A stretch of DNA of 35,354 nucleotides from a virus. Of this stretch, positions 23,963-30,882 are shown in pieces (the stretch's first letter is position 1; each line of letters starts with the position of its first letter). The translations under genes were made by a program, and so were the position numbers. Under the pieces are notes generated by a model. It had not been told where the DNA came from, searched no databases, and saw only the letters and a program-made list of their open reading frames with translations. The stretch covers positions 1-35,354 of IMG/VR virus record IMGVR_UViG_3300025889_000422. The stretch is one strand, 5' to 3'.

Positions 23963-24516
23963 TATTGACTATCTCCTAAACGAATAAATTTAAAACAAGT
24001 ATAATTTACATCTGTATCTCCTTGAATACTACCAGAACCAATACTTGTTGCTTCAAAGAAAAGTTTTACATTTGTTGTATTAGTTACATTTACAAAAGCA
24101 AAACAAGAAGCTTGTTCATGTTGGCTATCAGTAGAAGCTGAAACTACATTACTTACTGGGTCATAATTAGAGTTATCAGTTGTTACATGTATTCTTATAA
24201 TATGGTTATCTGCTGAAGCACCAGTACTATTCATTGTAGCAGTAACTTCATAAAGACCAGTTGAAGGAAAACTCCAATAACCAGAACTAACAGACATTCC
24301 TGTTCCTATTTTAGAAAAACTTGCATCATCAACTCTTTCTAAGTTAGAAGCTATTGGATTAGTATTAGAACTTAAATTTGCAGTTAATCTCCAAAAATCT
24401 GCTTCTGTAATTCCAGTATTAGGCAAACTGCTAGTAAATGTACCAGAACCGTTTGAGGTAATAATATTGTTTCCCCCTGAATCCTGAAGCTGGTCTACTT
24501 TTAAAATACTGCTCAT
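23962..24516 (-). CDS. Fibre head protein with QLQD N-terminal module, copy 1
   Basis: The 184 residues start MSSILKVDQLQDSGGNNIIT, matching the gene at 27606 (MASIIKANQLQDFGGNSIIG). The body is a C1q/TNF-like beta sandwich in appearance (GYWSFPSTGLYEVTATMNST; CFAFVNVTNTTNVKLFFEAT), ending TCFKFIRLGDSQ. It is probably a trimeric receptor-binding knob, inferred from fold-like pattern and context. AGGAG inside the RLGDS codons can serve as ribosome binding site for the next gene, which overlaps by TAATG. Confidence 0.72.
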   Translation of the reverse strand: MSSILKVDQLQDSGGNNIITSNGSGTFTSSLPNTGITEADFWRLTANLSSNTNPIASNLERVDDASFSKIGTGMSVSSGYWSFPSTGLYEVTATMNSTGASADNHIIRIHVTTDNSNYDPVSNVVSASTDSQHEQASCFAFVNVTNTTNVKLFFEATSIGSGSIQGDTDVNYTCFKFIRLGDSQ

Positions 24517-24517
24517 A

Positions 24518-24724
24518 TTATGCTCCTATTAATGCTTTTATTTCAGCATCAGTTAATCCTAAATCTTTTAATTTTTGTTTACCAGATGTTTTCTTATCTA
24601 TTGTTGCTTGTTCAGCATCTTCTCTAGTTTGTTTATCTATGACTGCTTGTTCTTCTTCAGCCTGTCTTGTAGTAATTTCATTTGCTGTTAAATCAATTAA
24701 TTTATTATCTAATAATTTTTTCAT
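24518..24724 (-). CDS. Small protein with KQKLKDLGL-DAEIKALIG tail, copy 2
   Basis: The 68-residue, highly charged helical protein begins MKKLLDNKLIDLTANEITTR and ends in the same segment as the gene at 23669 (DKKTSGKQKLKDLGLTDAEI). The N-terminal part differs, so only the C-terminal module was copied or exchanged. It begins in a TAATG overlap. Probably an assembly partner of the adjacent fibre protein. Confidence 0.66.
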   Translation of the reverse strand: MKKLLDNKLIDLTANEITTRQAEEEQAVIDKQTREDAEQATIDKKTSGKQKLKDLGLTDAEIKALIGA

Positions 24725-25356
24725 TATGATTTTTTAACTCCCAAAACATTAATTGTTACTTGTGCGAAATTTCCACTTGTGAAAAAAAATCTAATACCAT
24801 TATGTGTTTCTGTTGCATCATTTCTTCTTCCAGTAAAATTGGTTGCTCTATTAGCATCAGATGCATTTGCAAAAGATATAGTTCCATTTAATCTTGTTGG
24901 AATTGTATTTATTTGAGGATTTGTAAAATCTATACAAGCTGTAAAACCTTCGTTAGCAGCATTACCCATTACAGTTTGTCTGTTTAATGTAATATTATCT
25001 TGTCCTGTTGATGAACCATCATCACTTAAACCAATTTCTGATGCTCCAAAATCATAATTACTTGTTACATCTGATCCATTATTTTGAAATCTAGCTTTTA
25101 ATTGAACACTATCTGTTGCTGGTTTTCCTGTAATAAAAATTTTATACCAATCATAAGTAGATGTAATATATGTACTAGAAATTACAACTTCAGAAACATT
25201 TGTAGCTGATGCATTATATAATTCTACCAATCCACCAAAACCAGATTGAGTAGCACCCGTTCCTAATGTAATTGTCTCCCCAGATTGACCAAGTGTAATC
25301 GTCCCTGATCCAGAGCTAGTTGTTATTGTTCCTACTTTTAATGTTCCGTCTGCCAT
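24724..25356 (-). CDS. Fibre head protein with LGQSGETITLG N-terminal module
   Basis: The N-terminus (MADGTLKVGTITTSSGSGTI; LGQSGETITLGTGATQSG) matches those of the genes at 25356, 28124 and 28681. The rest differs: ELYNASATNVSEVVISSTYI, DWYKIFITGKPATDSVQLKA and THNGIRFFFTSGNFAQVTIN, ending VLGVKKS. This is a common marine phage fibre head of beta type. It appears that one attachment module carries different heads. Position in the block corresponds to the gene at 28124 in the second block. Confidence 0.72.
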   Translation of the reverse strand: MADGTLKVGTITTSSGSGTITLGQSGETITLGTGATQSGFGGLVELYNASATNVSEVVISSTYITSTYDWYKIFITGKPATDSVQLKARFQNNGSDVTSNYDFGASEIGLSDDGSSTGQDNITLNRQTVMGNAANEGFTACIDFTNPQINTIPTRLNGTISFANASDANRATNFTGRRNDATETHNGIRFFFTSGNFAQVTINVLGVKKS

Positions 25357-25892
25357 TATGCTCCTATCCTGTATCCATAAAAATATGTTTTTCCATCTGC
25401 CTCTAAGTTGACAGAACTTCCACTATCTTGAAACATTTTAAATGCTACTACATTACCAGCAGATAAATCTAAAACTGCATGAATGGTGCTAGAACCTTCA
25501 CCACTACTATTTTGATTGAAATTAGTCTGTCTTATTATAGTTCCTCCAACAGTTAAAAAACAAGCAAGTCTAGTTGCTGAACCAGAAGCATTTGATCTAA
25601 AAGAAGCACCTACCATATACTTACCAGCTTTTCCTGATGGAACTGTAAATTCTCCAGTAGATGTACTATAAGCATTATCCGTATCAAGTTCTTCAGTATC
25701 ACAAACTACTGTTACAGCAGAACTATTTGCAACACCTGTTTGAGCTGAACCTCTTTTAGCACTCCAAGCTGGACTCATATGTCCAGTAGCAGCTCCACTT
25801 TCAAATGTAACTGTAGAGGAGTTTGTAGAACCAATAGTTAAATTAGCTGTTCCTGATACTGTATCAATTGTATTTGTTTCTAACTTACTCAT
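25356..25892 (-). CDS. C1q-like fibre head protein, RIGA C-terminus
   Basis: This 178-residue protein starts MSKLETNTIDTVSGTANLTI and has a jelly-roll-like head: AWSAKRGSAQTGVANSSAVT, FTVPSGKAGKYMVGASFRSN and FYGYRIGA at the end. The FTVPSGKAGKYMVGASF block is the hallmark shared with the genes at 28124 and 28681. It is probably a trimeric knob. The codons for RIGA contain AGGATAGGAG, which forms the ribosome binding site for the next gene, overlapping by TAATG. Confidence 0.73.
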   Translation of the reverse strand: MSKLETNTIDTVSGTANLTIGSTNSSTVTFESGAATGHMSPAWSAKRGSAQTGVANSSAVTVVCDTEELDTDNAYSTSTGEFTVPSGKAGKYMVGASFRSNASGSATRLACFLTVGGTIIRQTNFNQNSSGEGSSTIHAVLDLSAGNVVAFKMFQDSGSSVNLEADGKTYFYGYRIGA

Positions 25893-26350
25893 TATAAAAT
25901 TACGAATGTACTCCCTGATGGAATCGTTATTGTGCCTGAAACTGTAACGGGTCCAACTAATGCTCCATTGTTTGAACCTGTCATATTAATATTTGTCCAA
26001 GTTTGATTGTTCTTTACAAAAAAAGTTGAACTTAAAGAACCTGCACTGACTGTTGAATCTGTTGGAGTTCCAATATCAAATACATCACCTAATACTGTTC
26101 CGAAAAAAGTATCTGAACTTGCAGGATTTGATGTGAAAGTAATCTGACTTCCAGATATTGTAAATGCGGATTGCGGCTCTTGGACAACTCCTGAAATAGA
26201 GATTATACAATTAGCTTCGTTTCCAGGAGACACAGCTGTGCCGTTAACCGTTAAGTTAAACGGTCCTGGTGTTGATCCAGTGAATGACCCTGATATGTCA
26301 TCCAGTATTTGATACGCTCCTGTTTGAGGAGCTTTTCCAACGTAAGCCAA
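25892..26350 (-). CDS. Fibre base protein of the MAYxGxAP type, copy 1
   Basis: The 152 residues begin MAYVGKAPQTGAYQILDDIS and contain IISISGVVQEPQSAFTISGS and a C-terminal strand pair GPVTVSGTITIPSGSTFVIL. The same plan is seen in the gene at 29237 (MAYLGNAPK, QDPFSAYSISGG, GPVSFTATVTVQG). The C-terminus may form a short beta-helix cap that docks other heads. It is first in the left-hand block of duplicated genes. Function inferred from context and composition. Confidence 0.72.
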   Translation of the reverse strand: MAYVGKAPQTGAYQILDDISGSFTGSTPGPFNLTVNGTAVSPGNEANCIISISGVVQEPQSAFTISGSQITFTSNPASSDTFFGTVLGDVFDIGTPTDSTVSAGSLSSTFFVKNNQTWTNINMTGSNNGALVGPVTVSGTITIPSGSTFVIL

Positions 26351-26362
26351 TTGTTATTCTCC

Positions 26363-26713
26363 TTATTCAGTTGGGATCGGGTTTGCAGTCTTGACAGCTT
26401 CTACATGGTCTTTCCATGTAGTAGTACCATTAACATTGTCGTGGTACTGCATGTCGAGCTGTGAACCTAGATCACCGTAGGCGTTTTTTCTTGTAGCTCT
26501 TACTGCATTTTGTCTCTCTTCGAGATCTGCAGCAGAATCTACAGCGTTCAGTTGCTCATCAGTCGGTTTCGCTACACCTGACACATTCCATGTCTTGATG
26601 TAAGGGCCCTGACCGTTTGAGTCGTCCTGAAGCAAAACGTCAGTCATAAAGTCTACATTTGCTACGCCGTTGTTAGCGCAGTAAGTTTTGACTTTGCTTG
26701 ATAGTGATGCCAT
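26363..26713 (-). CDS. XkdW-like small tail assembly protein
   Basis: This 116-residue, mostly helical protein has SSKVKTYCANNGVANVDFMT, then KPTDEQLNAVDSAADLEERQ and YGDLGSQLDMQYHDNVNGTT followed by TWKDHVEAVKTANP. The last part resembles the XkdW type protein found next to tail fibre genes. It separates the two duplicated adhesin blocks and is not itself duplicated. Probably an assembly or structural accessory protein. It has a 27-base gap upstream with GGAG at a suitable distance. Confidence 0.68.
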   Translation of the reverse strand: MASLSSKVKTYCANNGVANVDFMTDVLLQDDSNGQGPYIKTWNVSGVAKPTDEQLNAVDSAADLEERQNAVRATRKNAYGDLGSQLDMQYHDNVNGTTTWKDHVEAVKTANPIPTE

Positions 26714-26740
26714 AGTTTTTGTCTCCTTTGTTATCTTATA

Positions 26741-27070
26741 TTATGGTTTGATTGGAAATACAACAGCATTTGCTTGTTCTACTGTCGTAATTCCTTCTGT
26801 TATATCTCTCAATTCCTGTCTGTAAGTAGTCATATCTGCTGACATTGTATTGTCAGACAATGCATGAAAGTCTGTGTCTTGTAGTAATTGATTTCTTTTT
26901 GATCTTAAATTTTGCATAGTGTTGTCTAATTCTACAGCTGGGAACTGTGCTTCTATGTCAGCTACTGGTATAGGTGTTGTTCCATTGTGCCAAGTTATTT
27001 GGTTAATGTCATCTGCATTTACAGAAAATTCTGCATTTAGATTTATTTTTTTAATTGCTTTTTCAATCAT
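26741..27070 (-). CDS. Tail-fibre assembly/chaperone-like small protein, copy 2
   Basis: The 109 residues begin MIEKAIKKINLNAEFSVNAD and include ITWHNGTTPIPVADIEAQFP, then a helical tail (NTMQNLRSKRNQLLQDTDFH). It is paralogous to the gene at 22872 and shares a 36-base identical DNA segment with it. As there, it follows a VLQVV-type fibre gene through a TAATG overlap. The C-terminal half has diverged completely, perhaps because it matches a different partner. Confidence 0.72.
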   Translation of the reverse strand: MIEKAIKKINLNAEFSVNADDINQITWHNGTTPIPVADIEAQFPAVELDNTMQNLRSKRNQLLQDTDFHALSDNTMSADMTTYRQELRDITEGITTVEQANAVVFPIKP

Positions 27071-27603
27071 TATCCAGATACCTCCATAACAATTATGCTA
27101 CTTGCACTTCTTCCACCTTCAGAAGCACTATCAACATCTGCTTGAGTTCTATTTATATAAAAAGAACCATTGCCATCTGTTTCGCCTTGTAATTTATACG
27201 TCTGTTGACTAGTACTTGCTGGACTATCTAGGTAATTTAAAAACCCCATAAATGCAGTTTCTTGACCAGCATTTGTTGCACCATTAAAATAATCATCTGC
27301 TGCAAAATAAGCAACTCTATGTCTATTACCAGCAGCGGCTCCTACATATGTAGATGTATTTCCACCAGATAATTGAAATTTTGGAGAAGCATTTATATCT
27401 GCTGACCAACAAAAACTAGCTGTTACTAATATTTTATTTGATGATGAAGATGGAGTTATGTTTACAGATAAATTAGATATATCTACCATGCTTTGGCTTG
27501 AACTACTTGTAGTATCTGTTTTAATTGCTTGAACAACTTGCAAAACACTACCAGCGGGTAGACCTGTAATTAAATTTTTTCCATCTATTTTACTTAATGC
27601 CAT
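27070..27603 (-). CDS. Tail fibre protein of the VLQVV type, copy 2
   Basis: The protein of 177 residues starts MALSKIDGKNLITGLPAGSV with LQVVQAIKTDT. A beta-sandwich head follows (VDISNLSVNITPSSSSNKIL; TAFMGFLNYLDSPAST), ending RSASSIIVMEVSG. The N-terminal pattern and the downstream small gene match the pair at 23162/22872. This head type with PSSSSNKILV is widespread in marine phages as a fibre domain. Confidence 0.73.
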   Translation of the reverse strand: MALSKIDGKNLITGLPAGSVLQVVQAIKTDTTSSSSQSMVDISNLSVNITPSSSSNKILVTASFCWSADINASPKFQLSGGNTSTYVGAAAGNRHRVAYFAADDYFNGATNAGQETAFMGFLNYLDSPASTSQQTYKLQGETDGNGSFYINRTQADVDSASEGGRSASSIIVMEVSG

Positions 27604-27605
27604 AA

Positions 27606-28121
27606 TTAACTTCCTATCCTTTCAGCTGCAAAGTTACTTTCAGTTCCATTTTCTCCAAGTAAAACTTTACTACTTCCTGCACTTTGTTTGAAAAATGCTT
27701 CCACATAATCGTCTGCATCTAAATACATAACGACTTCTATTTGTTGTGTTTGATAATTACTAAATGGATAACCATTTGCTGTAAAAGCATAAGAACTTCC
27801 ATTTTTATAAATAGCTACATTTCCAAAATTTGTATCAGTACACTGTAAATATCCATGTGCTGAAACTCTATAATAACCAGCTACTCCTGGATTAAAACGA
27901 TAGTTAGTTGTAGAATCAAATTTTCCATTACTATCAAATATTTCAGTGTCAAAATTTCCTTTAGTCCAAGTATCATTTGAAAGAGTTTGATTTGCACTTA
28001 ATTTAGCAGAAAAAGCAGGATAGTTAGTCTTCTGCGTAGTAAGATTACCCGCACCATCAGATCCGATAATGCTGTTACCGCCAAAGTCCTGTAGTTGATT
28101 TGCTTTTATAATTGATGCCAT
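27606..28121 (-). CDS. Fibre head protein with QLQD N-terminal module, copy 2
   Basis: The 171 residues start MASIIKANQLQDFGGNSIIG, then YPAFSAKLSANQTLSNDTWT, a C1q-like core (YRFNPGVAGYYRVSAHGYLQ), and end ESNFAAERIGS. It links two families: its N-terminal module matches the gene at 23962, while its head matches those at 28124 and 28681. RIGS is encoded by AGGATAGGAAGT, again a ribosome binding site for the next ATG 3 bases beyond its stop. Probably a receptor-binding knob. Confidence 0.74.
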   Translation of the reverse strand: MASIIKANQLQDFGGNSIIGSDGAGNLTTQKTNYPAFSAKLSANQTLSNDTWTKGNFDTEIFDSNGKFDSTTNYRFNPGVAGYYRVSAHGYLQCTDTNFGNVAIYKNGSSYAFTANGYPFSNYQTQQIEVVMYLDADDYVEAFFKQSAGSSKVLLGENGTESNFAAERIGS

Positions 28122-28123
28122 AA

Positions 28124-28681
28124 TTATGATCCTATCCTGTATGCACCGAAGTATGAATTAGCAACAAATATACCACCAGTGCTATCTCCACTTTCCGTAA
28201 AACCAAAAATTTCTATGTAATCTCCAACAGATAAATCTATTGTTGCTGATATTCCTACTGTTTGATTTATTGGTTGGGATGAATTGTTATTATAATTTCC
28301 TTGATTTTTATAGTCACTTCCATTTTTATAAATATAAATTTTTGATTGAAATAGTTTATAAAAACTACCACTCTGTGTTTGTTGAGTACCTCTTGCATAT
28401 ATAAAATATTTACCAGCTTTTCCACTAGGAACTGTAAATCGATAATTTGTAGAATTATCATAAACAGAGTCTGTGTCAAATCTCTCTGTGTTAAATTGCA
28501 TTTTAGTTATAGTAGTATTTGAAATATTTTGATTAGCTGACAAATACGTTTCAAAAGCAGGATAGTTTAAATTACTTTGCACAACACCTGAACCTAGAGT
28601 AAACGTATCTCCAGAACTACCCAGGGTTACTGTGCCGTTGTCAGCGATTGGTTCTATATTTGTTGTTTTAATTGTTCCCAT
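28124..28681 (-). CDS. C1q-like fibre head protein, RIGS C-terminus (a)
   Basis: This 185-residue protein starts MGTIKTTNIEPIADNGTVTL with LGSSGDTFTLGSGVVQS, then YPAFETYLSANQNISNTTIT, YRFTVPSGKAGKYFIYARGT and ends SYFGAYRIGS. It is closely paralogous to the next upstream gene at 28681 (same plan, same end), so the two are tandem duplicates. Gly- and Asn-rich insertions (YKNQGNYNNNSSQPINQT) differ and may be exposed loops that meet the receptor. Confidence 0.75.
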   Translation of the reverse strand: MGTIKTTNIEPIADNGTVTLGSSGDTFTLGSGVVQSNLNYPAFETYLSANQNISNTTITKMQFNTERFDTDSVYDNSTNYRFTVPSGKAGKYFIYARGTQQTQSGSFYKLFQSKIYIYKNGSDYKNQGNYNNNSSQPINQTVGISATIDLSVGDYIEIFGFTESGDSTGGIFVANSYFGAYRIGS

Positions 28682-29235
28682 TATGATCCTATCCTGTATG
28701 CTCCAAATAATGTTTTTCTACTTGGTGTAGTTCCAAAAAAATCTGGGTTACCACTTGTGTCATCTATTTGTCCAAAACCCTCTAAATAATCTGATGATCC
28801 ATTCATATCTACAGTTAGAGTTGCGTTAACAGTACAAAAAGAACCTAAAGTATTTCCTCTAGCATCAATTTTTGATTGACTAATCTCTGACCCATTTTTG
28901 TATATAAATAAATTTAACTGATCTAAATTAGCACCTGCAATTGTATCTGAACCTAAAACTGCATAAACAAAATACTTTCCTGCTACTGTTGGGGTAAATC
29001 TATAGTTAGTAGAATTATCATAACAATTATCGGTATCAAAAACTTCAGAATTAAATTGTATTTTTGTAGTGGTATTATCCGTTACAGTTTGATTAGAACT
29101 TAAAAATGCTTCAAAAGCTGGATATAAAAAACTTGGTTTAGCTCCCGTTGCAGTAGTAATAGTATCCCCAGAGCTACCTATCTCTAAACTAGTTCCTGAT
29201 TGTGGGTCTATTTTATCTACAAATAATGTTGCCAT
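28681..29235 (-). CDS. C1q-like fibre head protein, RIGS C-terminus (b)
   Basis: The 184 residues start MATLFVDKIDPQSGTSLEIG with SSGDTITTATGAKPS, then YPAFEAFLSSNQTVTDNTTT, YRFTPTVAGKYFVYAVLGSD, and end TLFGAYRIGS. It shares N-terminal module and head with the gene at 28124. The AGGATAGGATCATAATG junction gives ribosome binding site, last codons, stop and next start in one short sequence. Likely one of several alternative or co-assembled knobs on the tail. Confidence 0.75.
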   Translation of the reverse strand: MATLFVDKIDPQSGTSLEIGSSGDTITTATGAKPSFLYPAFEAFLSSNQTVTDNTTTKIQFNSEVFDTDNCYDNSTNYRFTPTVAGKYFVYAVLGSDTIAGANLDQLNLFIYKNGSEISQSKIDARGNTLGSFCTVNATLTVDMNGSSDYLEGFGQIDDTSGNPDFFGTTPSRKTLFGAYRIGS

Positions 29236-29236
29236 A

Positions 29237-29680
29237 TTATACTACCGTTAATGTTCCTTGTACTGTTACTGTTGCTGTAAATGATACTGGACCACATAAC
29301 ATCATGTTGTCCGTTGCAGGAACTGTAATTGTTTCTGAAACTGTTGCTAGGTTTTTATATCCACCATTGATTGCAGAAATCATTCCTGCTTGAATACTGT
29401 TTTCTCCAGGGTTAATGCTACCTGTAGATTTACCTTGGAACACTACATAGATGTTTGCTGTGCCTGATGGTGGAGCTTCTGTAAATGCTAGAGTGGTACC
29501 ACCTGATATTGAGTAAGCTGAAAATGGATCTTGTCTAACGTTTCCAACATAGACTTCTGCTTCTGCAGTATTTGAAACACTTTGACTTAATGTAAAATTT
29601 GTTGTTGAACCATTACCATTGAACTGTTGAGAGTTCATGGTATTTAAATTTTGTTTTGGAGCGTTTCCTAAATAAGCCAT
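29237..29680 (-). CDS. Fibre base protein of the MAYxGxAP type, copy 2
   Basis: The 147 residues start MAYLGNAPKQNLNTMNSQQF and contain TTNFTLSQSVSNTAEAEVYV, QDPFSAYSISGGTTLAFTEA, and NSIQAGMISAINGGYKNLAT, ending GPVSFTATVTVQGTLTVV. This plan (attachment start, one carbohydrate-module-like beta domain, short helix, final strands) recurs widely in marine phage fibres. It heads the right-hand duplicated block and is paralogous to the gene at 25892. Confidence 0.74.
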   Translation of the reverse strand: MAYLGNAPKQNLNTMNSQQFNGNGSTTNFTLSQSVSNTAEAEVYVGNVRQDPFSAYSISGGTTLAFTEAPPSGTANIYVVFQGKSTGSINPGENSIQAGMISAINGGYKNLATVSETITVPATDNMMLCGPVSFTATVTVQGTLTVV

Positions 29681-29688
29681 GATTCCTC

Positions 29689-30021
29689 CTACGTACTTAT
29701 ATCATCTACAGCGCCAACGACAGTATCTAAAGAAGAAGCTGTATCTGATTTAACATACAACTGATCTCCTGAAGCAAGTACTATCTTCGAGCCTCCATCA
29801 ATAAGTTCCAATGATCCGCCACTTACAATCGGCGCATTTTTGATTAAATAATAATTAGCTGATGATCTTCTTATGTAAGCTTCAACATTAATTGTTGAAG
29901 TAGTGATGTTTGCCATTCTAACACTAATTAAAGTGTCAAAACTATTTGCAGCACCACCTAAAGCATCAACTGCTGAAGTTCCTGTTTCTCTTGTTAGATA
30001 ATTTCTAAAGTTTTGTGCCAT
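29689..30021 (-). CDS. Small beta-rich virion protein, 110 residues
   Basis: The protein starts MAQNFRNYLTRETGTSAVDA and has beta strands typical of a small tail or head component: DTLISVRMANITTSTINVEA, YLIKNAPIVSGGSLELIDGG and KIVLASGDQLYVKSDTASSL. It resembles small beta-barrel proteins often found next to fibre genes in marine phages, with GSSLELIDG and SGDxLxVxS elements. Exact location in the virion is unknown. Confidence 0.7.
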   Translation of the reverse strand: MAQNFRNYLTRETGTSAVDALGGAANSFDTLISVRMANITTSTINVEAYIRRSSANYYLIKNAPIVSGGSLELIDGGSKIVLASGDQLYVKSDTASSLDTVVGAVDDIST

Positions 30022-30036
30022 AATTTATTCCTTATA

Positions 30037-30414
30037 CTACAAGGCGATCGACATTGCAATCACGAACCCATTACTTGGTACACCCACAATTGTATCTGAT
30101 GCATCTTTAAATACCGCTTTACTAGCAGGTAAAGTACAAAATACATCTTTTGTGCCTGCTGAAAAGTTAACAGCGCTATCTGAGTTAGATGAAGAAATAA
30201 TAGTTGTTCTAGCTAATGTTCCAGCCGCAACGGTCCCAAGACCAACTTCAAACTCTGCTCCACCTTGTAAAGATATTGCATAGTAAGTCGTATTACTATT
30301 TCCAATAGCAGAAGAAAAAGTTTCAAAACCAGTTACCGCTCCAGCCAAAGTGAATGTGCCGGTACCAGTAGTCGTACTTGTTTCTTTTACTCTGTCGTTT
30401 ACTACTAACGCCAT
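30037..30414 (-). CDS. Conserved marine phage virion protein, 125 residues
   Basis: The start MALVVNDRVKETSTTTGTGT with FTLAGAVTGFETFSSAIGNS is a highly recurrent pattern in marine phages, followed by TTYYAISLQGGAEFEVGLGT, TTIISSSNSDSAVNFSAGTK and a hydrophobic end. It is a small beta-structured protein thought to be part of the tail or baseplate-like fibre attachment. No experimental role is known to me. The gene has its own ribosome binding site and a short gap on each side. Confidence 0.75.
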   Translation of the reverse strand: MALVVNDRVKETSTTTGTGTFTLAGAVTGFETFSSAIGNSNTTYYAISLQGGAEFEVGLGTVAAGTLARTTIISSSNSDSAVNFSAGTKDVFCTLPASKAVFKDASDTIVGVPSNGFVIAMSIAL

Positions 30415-30432
30415 TTGTATTCCTTATAAATA

Positions 30433-30864
30433 TTACGCGTCGCCAAGTCTAATGATTGCACTAGATGAATTAGCAGTTGGAAACTGAACAACAAAATCAC
30501 CGTTAGTTGCAGTTTTTGATCCGCCGAAATCTAGAACTAATACTGCTTCATTAGAAGTCCCTTTATAAATCAGAGCACCTACTGCTGTTAAAGTTACAGA
30601 TGAAAAAGTTAAATCTGCAAAGTCAACGTATGCAATATTACTTGCTACTGCTACACCATTATTTGTTAAAGTATTTCCACCAGCAGTATAACTTGTACCA
30701 GATGAAGAAACTTCATTACTAGTTGTATAAGCTGTTGTTGAAGTACTGAAACCAGATATATTAGTGTATAGTGCTAATTTGAAAGTTGATCCACCAGATG
30801 AATCAAAATCAAACACACCACCAAGTAGGTCTGTTTTAAAAGAGTCAGGTACTATATTAGCCAT
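30433..30864 (-). CDS. Conserved marine phage virion protein, 143 residues
   Basis: The sequence starts MANIVPDSFKTDLLGGVFDF and continues FKLALYTNISGFSTSTTAYT, YVDFADLTFSSVTLTAVGAL and DFVVQFPTANSSSAIIRLGD. This pattern is common in tailed marine phages near connector genes and is probably a small beta-sandwich structural protein of tail or fibre base. Function is by association. It follows the adaptor gene at 30883. Confidence 0.74.
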   Translation of the reverse strand: MANIVPDSFKTDLLGGVFDFDSSGGSTFKLALYTNISGFSTSTTAYTTSNEVSSSGTSYTAGGNTLTNNGVAVASNIAYVDFADLTFSSVTLTAVGALIYKGTSNEAVLVLDFGGSKTATNGDFVVQFPTANSSSAIIRLGDA

Positions 30865-30882
30865 ATTTTTTCTCCTTAATTA

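Larger units (their letters stand above)
22872..29680 (-). repeat. Two collinear blocks of adhesin genes (block duplication)
   Basis: Block 1 is 26350 down to 22872 and block 2 is 29680 down to 26741. In transcription order both read: MAYxGxAP base, LGSSGDT-type fibre, a second LGSSGDT-type fibre, QLQD-type fibre, VLQVV-type fibre, GTTPIPVADIEA small protein. Block 1 has two extra small genes (24518 and 23669) that share a tail with each other. The 36-base identical segment in the last gene of each block (23050-23085, 26949-26984) supports common origin. The gene at 26363 lies between the blocks. Confidence 0.75.

Noticed and set aside
21037-29680. Diversity-generating retroelement acting on the fibre genes
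   Set aside because: No reverse transcriptase is present in the window, and I saw no template/variable repeat pair with adenine-specific differences. The paralogues differ throughout.
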